A stretch of 64,000 nucleotides of DNA from Stenotrophomonas sp. 57 (GCF_030291075.1 NZ_CP127407.1:2044001-2108000), one strand, 5' to 3'. Shown: positions 27,996 to 41,815, counted from the first letter of the stretch. Translations and numbers: made by a program. Notes: generated from the sequence alone by a model not told the origin.

Positions 27996-29546
27996 ATGTC
28001 TTCCCTGGCTCATCCCAAGCGTTCGCCCCTGCGCTTGAACCGTTTTGTGTTCTTCAGTTCCTCGGTGTCGATCGGCATCCTCGGGCTGCTCACCGTTCTC
28101 TATCCCGAAGGCAGCGAGCACTGGCTGCAATGGGCGCAGGCCGAGGTCTCGGCGGCGTTCGGCTGGTGGTACATGCTGCTGATCGTGCTGTGCCTGGGCT
28201 TCGTGCTGTGGCTGGCGTTCTCCCCGTACGGCCGCATCCGCCTGGGCCACAACGAGGAATCACCGGCGTTCAGCTACGTGGCCTGGGTGTCGATGCTGTT
28301 CTCTGCTGGCATTGGCATCGCGCTGCTGTACTACGGCGCCTACGAGCCGCTGGACCATTTCCTGCATCCGCCCGGGCAGCCCGGTGGCACCGTGGCCGCC
28401 GGCCGCGAGGCGATGGTGCTGACCTTCCTGCACTGGGGTCTGCACGGCTGGGCGCTGTACGCGCTGGTGGGCGTGGCGCTGGGCTACTTCGCCTACCGCC
28501 GCGACCTGCCGCTGGCGCTGCGTTCGGCGCTGTACCCGATCTTCGGTGAGCGCATCCACGGCCGCATCGGCGACATGGTCGATGGTTTCGGCATCCTGGC
28601 CACGCTGATCTCGATGGTGACCAACCTCGGCATCGGTGCGCTGGTGGTGCAGTCCGGCCTGGTCTACCTGTTCCACATTCCGGATACGCCGCAGGTGCTG
28701 GTGGCGATCGTGCTGGTGATGATGGTGGTAGCCACCATCGGCGTGGTCGCGGGCGTGGAGAAGGGCATTGCCTGGCTCTCCAACCTCAACGTGCGCCTGC
28801 TGTGCGGCCTGCTGTTGTTCGTGCTGGTCACCGGCCCGACCCTGCATCTGTTCGACGGCCTGATCCAGAACACCGGCGATTACCTCGGCGCGTTCGTGCG
28901 CAAGAGCTTCGACATGTACCTCAACGACCCGAAGGGCCGTGAGTGGATGGGCTCGTGGACGCTGTTCTACTGGGCCTGGTGGATCGCCTGGGCGCCGTTC
29001 GTCGGCCTCTTCGTGGCACGCATCTCGCGTGGCCGCACCATCCGAGAAGTGATCATGGGCGTGTTGCTGATCCCGCTCGGCTTCACCCTGGCCTGGCTGT
29101 CGATCTTCGGCAATACCGCCATCGACCTGGTGCTCAACCACGGCCAGGCGATCCTGGGCGACGTGGCGCAGCACGATGCGGCGATGACGCTGTTCAAGCT
29201 GCTCGAATACCTGCCCGCCGCGCCCTACGTGGCCGGTGCCGCAGTGGTGATCGGTTTCGTGCTGTTCCTGACTCCGGTCGATTCGGGCACGCTGATGATC
29301 GCGAACCTGTGCACCCGCCGTGTTGATGACGGCGTGGAGGATGGCCACGACGCGCCGATCTGGCTGCGCGTGTTCTGGGCGGCCGGCATCACCGTGGCCA
29401 GCGTCGGCCTGCTGCTGGCCGGCAACTTCAGTGCGATGCAGACCGCAGTGGTGCTGTGCGGCCTGCCGTTCTCGTTCACCCTGGCCTTCTACATGTGGGG
29501 CCTGCTGAAGGCGCTGCGTACCGATCCGGATGCGCCGCGGCGCTGA
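27996..29546 (+). CDS. betT: BCCT-family choline/betaine transporter
   Basis: This encodes 516 residues with about 12 transmembrane segments. The BCCT hallmarks are SMLFSAGIGIALLYYGAYEP in TM3-4 and the tryptophan-rich FYWAWWIAWAPFVGLFVARIS in TM8, which forms the aromatic substrate box. It should import choline by ion symport. Unlike E. coli BetT (about 680 residues) it lacks the long cytoplasmic C-terminal osmosensing tail, so activity may not be osmotically gated in the same way. Divergent position from betI across a BetI-type palindrome supports choline as substrate. Carnitine or betaine transport cannot be excluded. Confidence 0.9.
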   Translation: MSSLAHPKRSPLRLNRFVFFSSSVSIGILGLLTVLYPEGSEHWLQWAQAEVSAAFGWWYMLLIVLCLGFVLWLAFSPYGRIRLGHNEESPAFSYVAWVSMLFSAGIGIALLYYGAYEPLDHFLHPPGQPGGTVAAGREAMVLTFLHWGLHGWALYALVGVALGYFAYRRDLPLALRSALYPIFGERIHGRIGDMVDGFGILATLISMVTNLGIGALVVQSGLVYLFHIPDTPQVLVAIVLVMMVVATIGVVAGVEKGIAWLSNLNVRLLCGLLLFVLVTGPTLHLFDGLIQNTGDYLGAFVRKSFDMYLNDPKGREWMGSWTLFYWAWWIAWAPFVGLFVARISRGRTIREVIMGVLLIPLGFTLAWLSIFGNTAIDLVLNHGQAILGDVAQHDAAMTLFKLLEYLPAAPYVAGAAVVIGFVLFLTPVDSGTLMIANLCTRRVDDGVEDGHDAPIWLRVFWAAGITVASVGLLLAGNFSAMQTAVVLCGLPFSFTLAFYMWGLLKALRTDPDAPRR

Positions 29547-29656
29547 GCGCGGGTGGGCATGGGCGCGCGCCGATGCCTGCCACATTTCATTGCATTCCTA
29601 GATACGTCGCATGGGGTCGTGATGGACCATGGGGTCTCCTCGAACAGGAGATCCCT

Positions 29657-30106
29657 ATGAAGCCTTACCTCTGTGGCCTGTTGCTGTCCGTTGCGATTCC
29701 GCTGCGTGCCGAGCCGATGCCGCCTCCGATGCAGCAACTCGATTTCCCGGTGCTGGCAGTGGGCGACATCGGCCAGTTCCGTGTCCACGCGCCCGCCTAT
29801 GCTGGCGGGCAGGGCCGGGTGTCCTACGCGGCCCACGCGCTGATGCCCGGCACCGACGATGACCGGGGCTACCGCTTCATCGCGGCCGAGTGCGGCGAGG
29901 GATTCACGCCCTACGTGCACTACAACGACCGTGGCGTGGTCTGCTCGCGTTTCGGCGAAGCGCCCCACGCCGCGTTCGAGATGGTGGTGACGGTGTTGAA
30001 CGTGGGCGCGGTCGACGGTGAAACCGTGATGCCCGAGGGCCTGGGGGCGCTGGTGTACGACATCGGCTCGGCGGTGGCGCCGTGGCGGATCTACGGCGTG
30101 CGTTGA
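29657..30106 (+). CDS. small secreted hypothetical protein
   Basis: This encodes 149 residues from an ATG preceded by ACAGGAG. It starts with a signal peptide (MKPYLCGLLLSVAIPLRA, cleavage probably before EPMPP), so the mature protein of about 130 residues is periplasmic. Two cysteines in the mature part (AAECGEGF and VVCSRFGE) could form a disulphide. I do not recognise the family. It follows betT with a 110-base gap and converges on acnA. An upstream longer open frame overlapping betT is rejected for lack of a signal peptide and RBS. Confidence 0.65.
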   Translation: MKPYLCGLLLSVAIPLRAEPMPPPMQQLDFPVLAVGDIGQFRVHAPAYAGGQGRVSYAAHALMPGTDDDRGYRFIAAECGEGFTPYVHYNDRGVVCSRFGEAPHAAFEMVVTVLNVGAVDGETVMPEGLGALVYDIGSAVAPWRIYGVR

Positions 30107-30142
30107 GGCGACCGGCGCATTCGCTACCGCGTCCAGCAGAAA

Positions 30143-30166
30143 GGCCGGGCCCCTGCGGACCCGGCC
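30143..30166. terminator. bidirectional-type hairpin between convergent genes
   Basis: GGCCGGG and CCCGGCC pair around a ten-base loop in the 121-base gap between the small secreted gene and acnA. There are three adenines on the left side and no T-run on the right, so it could serve acnA transcripts on the minus strand. Confidence 0.5.
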
Positions 30167-30227
30167 CTCGGCAGCCGGCGGAGGGGCCTGGGCGTGTTGC
30201 CCGGCACCGCCGCCGTCCGGCCCCACC

Positions 30228-32981
<2,754 letters not shown>

Positions 32982-33230
32982 GCGGGGTAACTCCTTCTTG
33001 CGGATGGCTTGCAGTGGCCCGTTCGTGGGTGGGCCTGCTTGCGGTCGCCGCGGGCCTGGTGGCCCCGGAGGTTCCAGTATGAACCCGAAACTGAATGGAT
33101 TCACCCGGGCCGGGTCCGGCCTGCGGCATCGGTTCCAGACTACAGGGGGAGGTGTATGGCGTATGTCACGTGTGTGGCCGATCCTTTGCGAGGCCAGGGC
33201 TGGCGGATCGCCGGTCCCGTTCAGGGTGGA

Positions 33231-33267
33231 AGTATGCCCGGAGAAGTATGTATAATTCGTGCATACT
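33231..33267 (+). promoter_or_regulatory. vapBC promoter/operator candidate
   Basis: AGTATG (33245-33250) and CATACT (33262-33267) form an imperfect inverted repeat around a perfect -10 box TATAAT (33251-33256). A further AGTATG half-site begins at 33231. This is a typical layout for antitoxin autorepression. The 301-base gap from the acnA start (32981) holds no gene I can support. Confidence 0.6.
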
Positions 33268-33282
33268 CTGGAGGGCCTACCG

Positions 33283-33507
33283 ATGGAAGCCACTGTTGCA
33301 GAACGCGGACAGATCACCCTGCCCAAGGCGGTGCGTGATGCCCTCGGCCTGACCAAGGGCACGCTGCTGAAGGTCGAGCTGGACGGCAGCCGCATCATCC
33401 TGCGCAAGAGTGTTGACGATGCCATTTCACGGGCGCGCGGCAAGTTCGCGCTGGATGGCTTCGAGTCGTCCGATGCGGCAGTACGCGCGGTTCGCGACGA
33501 GGAATAA
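33283..33507 (+). CDS. vapB: AbrB/MazE-type antitoxin (VapB-like)
   Basis: This encodes 74 residues. The N-terminal half is a swapped-hairpin AbrB/SpoVT DNA-binding domain ([20 protein letters not shown]). The C-terminal part, about residues 45-74, should wrap the toxin. ATG at 33283 follows a GGAGGG RBS; an ATG at 33259 would start inside the operator. It should neutralise the PIN toxin encoded three bases downstream and repress its own promoter, where an inverted repeat overlaps the -10 box. Confidence 0.9.
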   Translation: MEATVAERGQITLPKAVRDALGLTKGTLLKVELDGSRIILRKSVDDAISRARGKFALDGFESSDAAVRAVRDEE

Positions 33508-33510
33508 GCC

Positions 33511-33912
33511 GTGATGATCGCCGTCGATTCCCCGGTGCTGGTCGAGCTGCTCAGCAATGGTCCGCAGGCCGATGCGGTGGAAGCCATCCTCCGGCAGAGC
33601 CTGGTCGGCGGTCGCGTGGTGGTCTGTGGCGCGACCCTGGCCGAAGTCTGCGCATCGCTGCGTGGCGGCGCCGAGGTGCTCGAAGCGCTGGAAGAAATGG
33701 GCGTGCACTTCAACCCGATGGAAGCCAAGTCGGCGCTGCGCGCCGGCGAGATGCACCGCCGCCACCGCCAGCGCGGCGGCAACCGCCGCAGCCTGGACGA
33801 ATTCATGGTCGGCGCCCACGCACTGTTGCAGTGCGACGGCCTGATCACCTGGAACGACACGTTTTACCGCGACTACTTCAAGGGCCTGAAGCTGATCGTG
33901 CCGCACGCCTGA
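33511..33912 (+). CDS. vapC: PIN-domain ribonuclease toxin (VapC-like)
   Basis: This encodes 133 residues from GTG at 33511, with an ATG one codon later. It is a PIN-domain RNase with the acidic residues that bind metal: Asp in [11 protein letters not shown], Glu in LAEVCASL, and the C-terminal Asp cluster in [16 protein letters not shown]. VapC toxins usually cut tRNA or rRNA and stall translation; the target here is unknown. The gene is translationally linked to the antitoxin. Its position between acnA and acnB is unusual, since both are central metabolic genes; it ends 43 bases before acnB. Confidence 0.88.
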   Translation: MMIAVDSPVLVELLSNGPQADAVEAILRQSLVGGRVVVCGATLAEVCASLRGGAEVLEALEEMGVHFNPMEAKSALRAGEMHRRHRQRGGNRRSLDEFMVGAHALLQCDGLITWNDTFYRDYFKGLKLIVPHA

Positions 33913-33955
33913 GCCCACTTTGTTATTTCAACCTACGCATTACCCGGGAGTTGTC

Positions 33956-36547
33956 ATGTTGGAAGCCTACCGCCACCACGTCGCCGAGCGCGCTGCGCTT
34001 GGCATCCCGCCGCTGCCGCTGAGCGCGCAGCAGACGGCCGATGTCATCGAACTGCTGAAGAACCCGCCGCAGGGCGAGGCCGAGTTCCTGCTCGACCTGC
34101 TGACCCATCGTGTGCCGGCCGGCGTCGATGACGCAGCCAAGGTCAAGGCCTCGTACCTGGCCGCGATCGCGCTGGGCAGCGAGCAGAACCCGCTGATCAG
34201 CCGCGAGCGCGCCACCGAACTGCTGGGCACCATGCTGGGCGGTTACAACGTGGCCCCGCTGGTGCAGCTGCTGGACGACGCCAGCGTCGGCACCATCGCC
34301 GCCAACGGCCTGAAGAAGACCCTGCTGGTGTTCGACGCCTTCCATGACGTGCAGGAAAAGGCCAAGGCTGGCAACGCCAACGCCCAGGCCGTGCTGCAGA
34401 GCTGGGCCGATGCCGAGTGGTTCACCAGCAACCCGGAAGTGCCGCAGAGCCTGACCGTCACCGTGTTCAAGGTGCCGGGCGAGACCAACACCGACGACCT
34501 GTCACCGGCCCCGGACGCGACCACCCGCCCGGACATCCCGATGCACGCGCTGGCGATGCTGAAGAACAAGCGCGACGACGCGCCGTTCACCCCGGAAGAA
34601 GACGGCAAGCGCGGCCCGATCCAGCAGATCCTGGACCTGAAGGACAAGGGCCACCTGGTGGCCTACGTCGGTGACGTGGTCGGTACCGGTTCCTCGCGCA
34701 AGTCGGCCACCAACAGCGTGCTGTGGTGGACCGGTGATGACATTCCGTTCATTCCGAACAAGCGTGCCGGTGGCGTCTGCCTGGGTTCGAAGATCGCCCC
34801 GATCTTCTACAACACCATGGAAGATGCCGGCGCACTGCCGATCGAGCTGGATGTGTCGAAGATGGAGCACGGCGATGTGGTCGAGCTGCGTCCGTACGAA
34901 GGCAAGGCGCTGAAGAACGGTGAAGTGATCGCCGAGTTCCAGGTCAAGTCCGACGTGCTGTTTGACGAAGTGCGTGCCGGTGGCCGCATTCCGCTGATCA
35001 TCGGCCGTGGCCTGACCGGCAAGGCGCGCGAAGCACTGGGCCTGGCTCCGACCGACCTGTTCCGCCTGCCGGTACAGCCGGTCGACACCGGCAAGGGCTT
35101 CTCGCTGGCGCAGAAGATGGTCGGCCGCGCCTGTGGCCTGCCGGAAGGCCAGGGCATGCGCCCGGGCACCTACTGCGAACCGAAGATGACCTCGGTCGGC
35201 TCGCAGGACACCACCGGCCCGATGACCCGTGACGAGCTGAAGGATCTGGCGTGCCTGGGCTTCTCGGCCGACCTGGTGATGCAGTCGTTCTGCCACACCG
35301 CCGCCTACCCGAAGCCGGTGGACGTGAAGACCCACCACACCCTGCCGGAGTTCATCTCCACCCGCGGCGGCGTTTCGCTGCGCCCGGGCGACGGCGTGAT
35401 CCACAGCTGGCTCAACCGCATGCTGCTGCCGGACACCGTCGGTACCGGTGGTGACTCGCACACCCGTTTCCCGGTGGGCATTTCGTTCCCGGCCGGTTCG
35501 GGCCTGGTCGCCTTCGCCGCTGCCACCGGCGTGATGCCGCTGGACATGCCGGAGTCGGTGCTGGTGCGCTTCAAGGGCAAGATGCAGCCGGGCGTGACCC
35601 TGCGTGACCTGGTCAACGCGATTCCGCTGTACGCGATCAAGTCGGGCCTGCTGACCGTGGCCAAGGCTGGCAAGAAGAACATCTTCTCCGGCCGTATCCT
35701 GGAAATCGAAGGCCTGCCGGAGCTGAAGGTCGAGCAGGCGTTCGAACTGTCCGATGCCTCGGCCGAGCGTTCGGCAGCCGGTTGCTCGGTGCGCCTGAAC
35801 AAGGAACCGATCATCGAGTACCTCACCAGCAACATCACGCTGCTGAAGTGGATGATCGCCGAGGGCTACCAGGATCCGCGTTCGTTGCAGCGTCGTATCG
35901 AAAAGATGGAAGCGTGGCTGGCCAACCCGCAGCTGCTGGAGCCGGATGCCGACGCCGAATACGCCGCCGTCATCGAGATCGACCTGGCCGACATCCACGA
36001 GCCGATCGTGGCCTGCCCGAACGACCCGGACGACGTGAAGACCCTGTCCGAAGTGGCCGGCGCCAAGATCGACGAAGTGTTCATCGGTTCGTGCATGACC
36101 AACATCGGTCACTTCCGTGCCGCTGCGAAGCTGCTGGAAGGCAAGCGTGACCTGCCGACCCGACTGTGGGTGGCCCCGCCGACCAAGATGGACGCCTCCG
36201 AGCTGACCAAGGAAGGCGTGTACGGCACCTTCGGCGCCACCGGCGCACGCATGGAAATGCCGGGCTGCTCGCTGTGCATGGGCAACCAGGCGCAGATCCG
36301 TGAAGGCTCCACCGCGATGTCGACCTCGACCCGCAACTTCCCGAACCGCCTGGGCCGCAACACCAACGTGTACCTGGGTTCGGCGGAACTGGCCGCGATC
36401 TGCTCGCGCCTGGGCCGCATCCCGACCAAGGAGGAGTACATGGCGGACATCGGCGTGATCAACGCCAATGGTGCGGAGATCTACCGCTACATGAACTTCG
36501 ACCAGATCGAGGAGTATCAGGACGTGGCCAAGACGGTCGCTGCCTGA
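33956..36547 (+). CDS. acnB: aconitate hydratase B (RpfA equivalent)
   Basis: This encodes 863 residues, the AcnB length. It catalyses citrate/isocitrate conversion in the TCA cycle and, when its [4Fe-4S] cluster is lost, can bind mRNA in other bacteria. The N-terminal HEAT-like domain, the swivel domain ([12 protein letters not shown]) and the cluster region ([13 protein letters not shown] and [12 protein letters not shown]) are intact. In Xanthomonas campestris the homologue was named rpfA for its effect on virulence-factor production and iron homeostasis. The ATG at 33956 (MLEAYRHHV) has a GGGAG RBS. A strong terminator follows at 36561. Confidence 0.96.
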   Translation: MLEAYRHHVAERAALGIPPLPLSAQQTADVIELLKNPPQGEAEFLLDLLTHRVPAGVDDAAKVKASYLAAIALGSEQNPLISRERATELLGTMLGGYNVAPLVQLLDDASVGTIAANGLKKTLLVFDAFHDVQEKAKAGNANAQAVLQSWADAEWFTSNPEVPQSLTVTVFKVPGETNTDDLSPAPDATTRPDIPMHALAMLKNKRDDAPFTPEEDGKRGPIQQILDLKDKGHLVAYVGDVVGTGSSRKSATNSVLWWTGDDIPFIPNKRAGGVCLGSKIAPIFYNTMEDAGALPIELDVSKMEHGDVVELRPYEGKALKNGEVIAEFQVKSDVLFDEVRAGGRIPLIIGRGLTGKAREALGLAPTDLFRLPVQPVDTGKGFSLAQKMVGRACGLPEGQGMRPGTYCEPKMTSVGSQDTTGPMTRDELKDLACLGFSADLVMQSFCHTAAYPKPVDVKTHHTLPEFISTRGGVSLRPGDGVIHSWLNRMLLPDTVGTGGDSHTRFPVGISFPAGSGLVAFAAATGVMPLDMPESVLVRFKGKMQPGVTLRDLVNAIPLYAIKSGLLTVAKAGKKNIFSGRILEIEGLPELKVEQAFELSDASAERSAAGCSVRLNKEPIIEYLTSNITLLKWMIAEGYQDPRSLQRRIEKMEAWLANPQLLEPDADAEYAAVIEIDLADIHEPIVACPNDPDDVKTLSEVAGAKIDEVFIGSCMTNIGHFRAAAKLLEGKRDLPTRLWVAPPTKMDASELTKEGVYGTFGATGARMEMPGCSLCMGNQAQIREGSTAMSTSTRNFPNRLGRNTNVYLGSAELAAICSRLGRIPTKEEYMADIGVINANGAEIYRYMNFDQIEEYQDVAKTVAA

Positions 36548-36560
36548 TGCGGTAACGGAA

Positions 36561-36589
36561 AACCCCCGGCTCGCGCCGGGGGTTTTTTT
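36561..36589 (+). terminator. intrinsic terminator of acnB
   Basis: AACCCCCGGC and GCCGGGGGTT form a ten-base perfect stem with a TCGC loop, followed directly by a T-run. It begins 14 bases after the acnB stop. Confidence 0.95.
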
Positions 36590-36607
36590 GTGAGCCGACG
36601 ATGGACG

Positions 36608-36747
36608 GTAGTGCCGGCCGCTGGCCGGCGCTTCGTCGCTGACGGTCTGTAGAGCCGAGCCCACGCTCGGCTGATGTTCGCGCAATGCGTGATGCGTCGA
36701 GCGTGGCTCGACACTACAGAGGCATCCACGCATTGCGTGGACCTGCT
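36608..36747. repeat. cluster of GTAG REPs downstream of acnB
   Basis: It starts with a single unit, GTAGTGCCGGCCGCTGGCCGGC-type (36608-36629), then an inverted pair (GTAGAGCCGAGCCCACGCTC at 36649 to the inverse ending CTAC at 36717), then a TCCACGCATTGCGTGGA hairpin. Together they fill the gap between acnB and cheB. Confidence 0.85.
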
Positions 36748-36752
36748 TCGCG

Positions 36753-37826
36753 TCAGCTGCGGGCGAGGGCGAGCAGGCGTTCGGCGATGCGTTCCAGTGG
36801 TACCTGTTCCTCAGCGGCGCCGAGTTTGAACGCTGCACCGGGCATGCCCCAGACCACGCTGGTGGCCTCGTCCTGCACCAGGGTCGGCGCACCCGCCTGG
36901 CGCATTTCCAGCAGGCCACGCGCGCCGTCGTCACCCATGCCGGTGAGAATGGCGCCGATGGCGTTGCCGCCCGCGCTCTGCGCGACCGAGCGGAACAGCA
37001 CGTCCACCGCAGGCTTGTGCCGGTTCACCGCAGGACCATCATCGACCCGGCAGCGCCAGCGCGCACCGTCGCGGATGATGCGCAGGTGCTTGCCGCCGGG
37101 TGGCAGGTAGGCGTGGCCTGGCAGCACCGCTTCACCATCGCTGGCCTCGCGCACGGCCATCGCCGAGTGGCGGTCCAGGCGTTCGGCGAAGGCGCTGCTG
37201 AAGCTGGCCGGCAGGTGCTGGGTCATCACCACTGCAGGCGCGTCGGCGGGCAGGCCTTCCAGCACCACGCGAAGGGCTTCGGTGCCACCGGCGGATGAGC
37301 CGATCGCGATCAGACGGTCGGTGGTGCGGAACTGCGGCGCAGCGGGGCGCATTGCAGGAGCTGCGTCCAACAGGAGCTTCGGCGCCGCGGCGCGCACCAG
37401 CGGACGCACCCGCGAGCGCGCCGCCATCTTCACCTTGGCGATGATCTCATCGGCGTAGCCCTGCAGGCCACGGACCACATCAAGCTTGGGCTTGGACACG
37501 AAATCCACCGCGCCCAGCGCCAGCGCCTGCAGCGTGGTGTCGGCGCCACGCTCGGTCAGAGACGAGATCATCACCACCGGCAGTGGATGCAGGCGCATCA
37601 GGTTTTCCAGGAACGCCAGCCCGTCCATGCGCGGCATTTCCACGTCCAGCGTGATCACGTCCGGGGCCAGGCGCTTGATCTTCTCGCGCGCCAGCAACGG
37701 ATCGGCGGCGGTGCCGACCACGTCGATTGATGGGTCGCTGGACAGGATCTCGGTGAGCATCTGGCGCACGACGGCGGAGTCGTCGACGATCAGGACCCGG
37801 CAGGGGGCGTTGCCGGTGAGCGTCAT
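36753..37826 (-). CDS. cheB: chemoreceptor glutamate methylesterase/deamidase CheB
   Basis: This encodes 357 residues. A receiver (1-120; phosphoacceptor in [13 protein letters not shown]) is followed by the methylesterase domain with catalytic serine in [11 protein letters not shown], histidine in [10 protein letters not shown] and aspartate in [10 protein letters not shown]. It removes methyl groups from chemoreceptors for adaptation when phosphorylated by CheA. It overlaps cheD by four bases (ATGA), and cheR-cheD-cheB form one transcription unit downstream of a chemoreceptor gene. In Pseudomonas cheB instead lies between cheA and motC; here that position is empty. Confidence 0.95.
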   Translation of the reverse strand: MTLTGNAPCRVLIVDDSAVVRQMLTEILSSDPSIDVVGTAADPLLAREKIKRLAPDVITLDVEMPRMDGLAFLENLMRLHPLPVVMISSLTERGADTTLQALALGAVDFVSKPKLDVVRGLQGYADEIIAKVKMAARSRVRPLVRAAAPKLLLDAAPAMRPAAPQFRTTDRLIAIGSSAGGTEALRVVLEGLPADAPAVVMTQHLPASFSSAFAERLDRHSAMAVREASDGEAVLPGHAYLPPGGKHLRIIRDGARWRCRVDDGPAVNRHKPAVDVLFRSVAQSAGGNAIGAILTGMGDDGARGLLEMRQAGAPTLVQDEATSVVWGMPGAAFKLGAAEEQVPLERIAERLLALARS

Positions 37827-38419
37827 TCGAACAGCTCCACGCCGCCGGTGACCGGGGCCTTGGACAGGCGTGCACGCACCGCCGATTCGGTCGCAGCCAC
37901 CTCGGCTTCATGCGCGTGCGGCAGGCGCTGCACCACCACGCGGCCGGTATCGGCAAAGAACCAGATCTTGCGCGGATGGATGCCGCACAGGTCCTCGGCG
38001 ATGATCGGAATATGCTCGGCCTGCAGGTACTGGCGCACGAACTCGGCATTGCGGGTGCCGACCGGGTTGCTGGTGAAGCCCTTGAGCACGTTGGCGCCGC
38101 CGAACACCTTGGCTTCGATGCGCTTGCGGTGCGCGCCGCGCTTGAGCATGTCGTTGATCAGCAGTTCCATCGCGTAGCTGCCGTAGCGCGCGGGTGCGCC
38201 GTCGCCCGCGTTGCCTTCCGGCAGCAGGAAGTGGTTCATGCCGCCGATCTTCAGCACCGGGTCGCGCAGGCAGGCGGCCACGCAGGAACCCAGCGTGGTG
38301 GTCAGCGCAGTGGTGTCATCGACCACCAGGTACTGGGTGGGCAGCAGTTTGGCGGCGATGGTCTTGAAGCGCGCGTCCTGGTAGCGCATCACATCGTCGG
38401 TACGCAGTGAGGCGTTCAT
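37823..38419 (-). CDS. cheD: chemoreceptor glutamine deamidase CheD
   Basis: This encodes 198 residues. CheD deamidates glutamines on methyl-accepting chemotaxis proteins. The catalytic Cys ([12 protein letters not shown]) and His ([11 protein letters not shown]) are present, plus a typical VFGGANV strand. It overlaps cheR at its start and cheB at its end by four bases each. The presence of CheD together with CheB and CheR indicates a more elaborate adaptation system than in E. coli, and fits the second chemotaxis cluster that contains its own CheA and CheW. Confidence 0.93.
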   Translation of the reverse strand: MNASLRTDDVMRYQDARFKTIAAKLLPTQYLVVDDTTALTTTLGSCVAACLRDPVLKIGGMNHFLLPEGNAGDGAPARYGSYAMELLINDMLKRGAHRKRIEAKVFGGANVLKGFTSNPVGTRNAEFVRQYLQAEHIPIIAEDLCGIHPRKIWFFADTGRVVVQRLPHAHEAEVAATESAVRARLSKAPVTGGVELFE

Positions 38420-39285
38420 GCGCCACCCTTTGCCGCACGGCGGTACAGGGTGCGCCCGCAGGGCTGGATCAGGTCGGCCGCGTGCAGATAGTTCTCCGAG
38501 TGGCCGGTGTAGAGCAGGCCGTCATCGGCAAGGTGCTGCACCAGGCGACCGAGGATGGCGCGCTGGGTCGGCTTGTCAAAGTAGATCATCACGTTGCGGC
38601 AGAACAGGGCGTCGAACGGGCCGCCGACGTCGTAGCGAGGGGCGAGCAGGTTCAGCGGGCGGAACTCGATCAGCTCGCGCAGCGCCGGCAGCACGCGGCA
38701 CTGACCCTCGTTGGGACCGCTGCCGCGCTGGAAGTAGCGGCGGCGCAGGTCCGGGTCGAGGTTGGCGACCCGGTCGATGTTGTAGACGCCACGGCCGGCG
38801 GTGGCCAGCACCTGGGTATCGACGTCGGTAGCCACGATGCGCACCGGCGGCTTCAGCGTGCCGAACGCTTCACAGGCGGTGATCGCCATCGAGTAAGGCT
38901 CTTCACCGGTGGATGCGGCACACGACCACAGCAGCAATGGCGTGCGGCTCGAGCGTTGCTGCAGCTCTTCGCGCAGCTTGTCGAAGTGGTGCGGCTCGCG
39001 GAAGAACGAGGTCAGGTTGGTGGTCAGCGCGTTGGTGAACGCCTGCCACTCATCGCCGTCTTCCTGTTCCAGATGGTCCAGGTACTGCTGGAAGCTGCGC
39101 ATGCCCAGCGTGCGCAGGCGGCGCGACAGGCGGCCATACACCATGTCGCGCTTTGCCGGCGCCAGGGCGATGCCCACGCGCTGATAGATCAGGTCGCAGA
39201 CGCGGCGGAAATCACGGTCGGCGAACTCGAACTCGCGCGGGCCGGTGACGATGGGAGTAGGACTTTGCACGGGGGACGTGTCCAT
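38416..39285 (-). CDS. cheR: chemoreceptor methyltransferase CheR
   Basis: This encodes 289 residues. It methylates chemoreceptor glutamates with S-adenosylmethionine. The N-terminal helical domain and the beta-subdomain that docks on receptor tails precede the SAM-binding region ([17 protein letters not shown]), and [13 protein letters not shown] is the family's C-terminal motif. All three receptors in this window end in -DWQEF, an xWxxF-type pentapeptide able to tether CheR. The start at 39285 lies 38 bases after the preceding receptor's stop. Confidence 0.95.
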   Translation of the reverse strand: MDTSPVQSPTPIVTGPREFEFADRDFRRVCDLIYQRVGIALAPAKRDMVYGRLSRRLRTLGMRSFQQYLDHLEQEDGDEWQAFTNALTTNLTSFFREPHHFDKLREELQQRSSRTPLLLWSCAASTGEEPYSMAITACEAFGTLKPPVRIVATDVDTQVLATAGRGVYNIDRVANLDPDLRRRYFQRGSGPNEGQCRVLPALRELIEFRPLNLLAPRYDVGGPFDALFCRNVMIYFDKPTQRAILGRLVQHLADDGLLYTGHSENYLHAADLIQPCGRTLYRRAAKGGA

Positions 39286-39322
39286 CGGCGAGGGCGGTGG
39301 CCGGAGCCACCGCGGGTGGGTC

Positions 39323-41593
39323 TCAGAATTCCTGCCAGTCGCTGTCGCTGGCGACGAAGGTGCTGGCGTTGCTGCTGCGGCGGGCCGGCGTGGGCGCGCT
39401 GGTCGTCTGCGGACGTGCCACGGTGGTGATGCGCGCAGGCTCCACGCGCGCGGCCGCAGCCTTCACTGCGGCGGAAACCTGGTTGTCGAGGCGGAAGATC
39501 GCCACGGCATCGGCAAGCTGGCCTGCCTGGTCTTCCATCGCACGCGCGGCAGCCGTGGCTTCCTCCACCAGCGCGGCGTTCTGCTGGGTGGTCTCGTCCA
39601 TCTGCACGACGGTCTGGTTGACCTGCTCGATGCCGGCCGACTGTTCCTGCGAGGCGGCTGAGATCTCGGCCATGATGTCGGTCACCCGCTGCACTGAGGC
39701 GACGATCTCGCCCATGGTGCTGCCGGCCTGATGGACCAGGCTGGAGCCTTCGGCGACCTTGCCGACCGAATCATCGATCAGGCCCTTGATCTCCTTGGCA
39801 GCGGCAGCGGAGCGCTGGGCGAGGGTGCGCACCTCGCTGGCAACCACCGCGAAGCCACGGCCCTGTTCACCGGCGCGGGCGGCTTCCACCGCAGCGTTCA
39901 GCGCCAGGATGTTGGTCTGGAAGGCGATGCCATCGATGACCGAGATGATTTCGGCAATCTTCTTGGACGAGGCTTCGATGGCCGACATGGTGGTCACGAC
40001 CTGGCCGACCACGTGACCACCCTGCGAGGCGACACCCTGCGCACCGATGGCGAGCTGGTTGGCCTGGCGTGCGTGTTCGGCGTTCTGACGCACGGTGGAC
40101 GTCAGCTCCTCCATCGATGCAGCGGTCTCTTCCAGGTTGGCGGCCTGCTGCTCGGTGCGGCGCGACAGGTCGCTGTTGCCGGAGGCGATTTCGCCCGCGG
40201 CCAGGGTGATGCTGGAGGCGCTGGCCTGGATCTGGCCGACGATCTGGGTCAGCTGTGCGACGGTGGCGTTGGCATCGTCACGCATGCGCGCGAACACGCC
40301 CCGGTAATCGCCGTGCATGCGCGCGGTCAGGTCGCCCTCGGCGATGGACGACAGCAGCTGCGAGAGCTTGCCGAGGTTGTCATCGCTGACCGCCATCATC
40401 GTGTTGAGGTTTTCCAGCATCAGGCGGAAATCGTGATCGAAGCGCTGCGCGTCGCCACGGCGGCTGAAGTCGCCTTCCGCGGCGGCACTGGCCAGCTGCT
40501 TGATCTCTGCATTGATGCGGCCGAGATTGGCCTTGACGGTGTCGACTGTGGTGGTCATCGCCGCCTTCTCGCCCGGATAGCGGGCGATGTCGCGGCTCAG
40601 GTCGCCGACGGCGTATTGCTTCACCACGTCCAGCACGTCGTGCAGGGTCTGTACATGGCTGCCGACCAGGGTGTTGGTTTCCTGCACCATCAGCCCGTAT
40701 TCGCCCGGGAAGGCGCTGGCGTCGATGCGGTAGCTCAGTTCGCCGCCGTCGTGGCGGCGGGCCATCTCGCGCTGGCCGCCGATCACCGCATGCAGCTGCT
40801 GCTGCATGCCGGCCATGGCGTGCAGCAGGCGGCCGGGTTCGTCGTGCGGCTGCGGGCCGATGTGGCTGTCCAGCTTGCCGCTGGCGATGCCTTCGGCGAC
40901 GGCGGTGGCCTGCTTCAGCGGGCGTGCGATGCGGTTGCCGATGACCCAGCTCAGCGCCAGCACGATCAGCACCAGCACGCCACCGGAGACCGCCATGATG
41001 GCGGTGAACACCAGTGCCTGCTTCTGTACGTCATCCATGTAGACGCCGCTGCTGACCACCCAGTTCCAGGGCGCGAACAGGCCGGCGTAGGCGACCTTCT
41101 CGACGTCGCCCTTGCTGCCCGGCTTGGCCCAGCGGTAGTTGACGAAGCCGCCGCCAGCCTTGGCTGCTTCGACCTGGTCGTAATAGATGCGCACGCCGTC
41201 GTCGGTGCGGAAATCCTTCATGTCCTTGCCGACCAGGTCCTTGCGGAACGGGTGCATCAACAGGTGGTAGCCGGTGTCGTAGATGTTGAAATAGTAGGTA
41301 TCGTTCTCGGCACGCATCGATTCCAGCGCCTGCAGCGCGGCGCCCTTGGCGGCGTCTTCGCTGAGCTCGCCGGTACCGGCCAGGCGGTGGTAGTGCTGGA
41401 GGATGCCGTAGCTCAGTTCGACCTGGGTCTTCAGCGCGCTCTTGCGGGTCTCGGTGAGGTCCAGGTACTGCATGCGGGCGGCGATCACCGAGAGCGCGAT
41501 CACGCCGAGCGCGATGAGCAGCGTCAGCAGGTTGAGCTTGCGCCGGACGGAGAGATTGCTGAAGTAGTGTTGCCAGCGATGCAGGAGATTCAT
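39323..41593 (-). CDS. methyl-accepting chemotaxis protein with sCache-type sensor
   Basis: This encodes 756 residues. Between two membrane segments (about 20-42 and 205-228) is a periplasmic sCache-like domain, recognised by [20 protein letters not shown] and [19 protein letters not shown] blocks. HAMP-like regions follow, then the methyl-accepting and CheA/CheW-contacting hairpin tip ([21 protein letters not shown]), and a terminal DWQEF pentapeptide. The ligand is unknown; sCache domains often bind small carboxylates. The signalling half is nearly identical in DNA to the receptors at 42.2-44.6 and 46.9-49.1 kb. A sigma-28-like promoter lies at 41665-41691. Confidence 0.93.
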   Translation of the reverse strand: MNLLHRWQHYFSNLSVRRKLNLLTLLIALGVIALSVIAARMQYLDLTETRKSALKTQVELSYGILQHYHRLAGTGELSEDAAKGAALQALESMRAENDTYYFNIYDTGYHLLMHPFRKDLVGKDMKDFRTDDGVRIYYDQVEAAKAGGGFVNYRWAKPGSKGDVEKVAYAGLFAPWNWVVSSGVYMDDVQKQALVFTAIMAVSGGVLVLIVLALSWVIGNRIARPLKQATAVAEGIASGKLDSHIGPQPHDEPGRLLHAMAGMQQQLHAVIGGQREMARRHDGGELSYRIDASAFPGEYGLMVQETNTLVGSHVQTLHDVLDVVKQYAVGDLSRDIARYPGEKAAMTTTVDTVKANLGRINAEIKQLASAAAEGDFSRRGDAQRFDHDFRLMLENLNTMMAVSDDNLGKLSQLLSSIAEGDLTARMHGDYRGVFARMRDDANATVAQLTQIVGQIQASASSITLAAGEIASGNSDLSRRTEQQAANLEETAASMEELTSTVRQNAEHARQANQLAIGAQGVASQGGHVVGQVVTTMSAIEASSKKIAEIISVIDGIAFQTNILALNAAVEAARAGEQGRGFAVVASEVRTLAQRSAAAAKEIKGLIDDSVGKVAEGSSLVHQAGSTMGEIVASVQRVTDIMAEISAASQEQSAGIEQVNQTVVQMDETTQQNAALVEEATAAARAMEDQAGQLADAVAIFRLDNQVSAAVKAAAARVEPARITTVARPQTTSAPTPARRSSNASTFVASDSDWQEF

Positions 41594-41664
41594 CGAGCAG
41601 GACCAGGTGGAAACGGGCGGGCGGCGCCGAGCCGGTCACGGCGGGACAAGCGGTGACAACCCCG

Positions 41665-41691
41665 TTATCGGCCGCTGGGGCGGGGGATTGA
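41665..41691 (-). promoter_or_regulatory. sigma-28 (FliA) promoter candidate for the 39.3-kb receptor
   Basis: On the minus strand TCAATCCC, 11 bases, then a perfect GCCGATAA -10. The -35 is weaker (TCAA type) but resembles Pseudomonas FliA promoters. It is 72 bases upstream of the start. Confidence 0.7.
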
Positions 41692-41815
41692 GGTGCGGTG
41701 TTCGAACGTATTCAGGTTTCCGTGCAGCGGCGGCTGCGGCGCTGCCTGCGGCAGGCTGGTTTTGAAGCAACAGCAACAGCAACAGCGGTTGGTCGGCGGT
41801 CACGGGTTGCGAGAA

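Noticed and set aside
32982..33860. Extension of acnA upstream to give a 1210-residue protein
   Set aside because: The added part is antisense to the antitoxin and toxin genes; the ATG at 32981 has an AAGGAG RBS and the family N-terminus.
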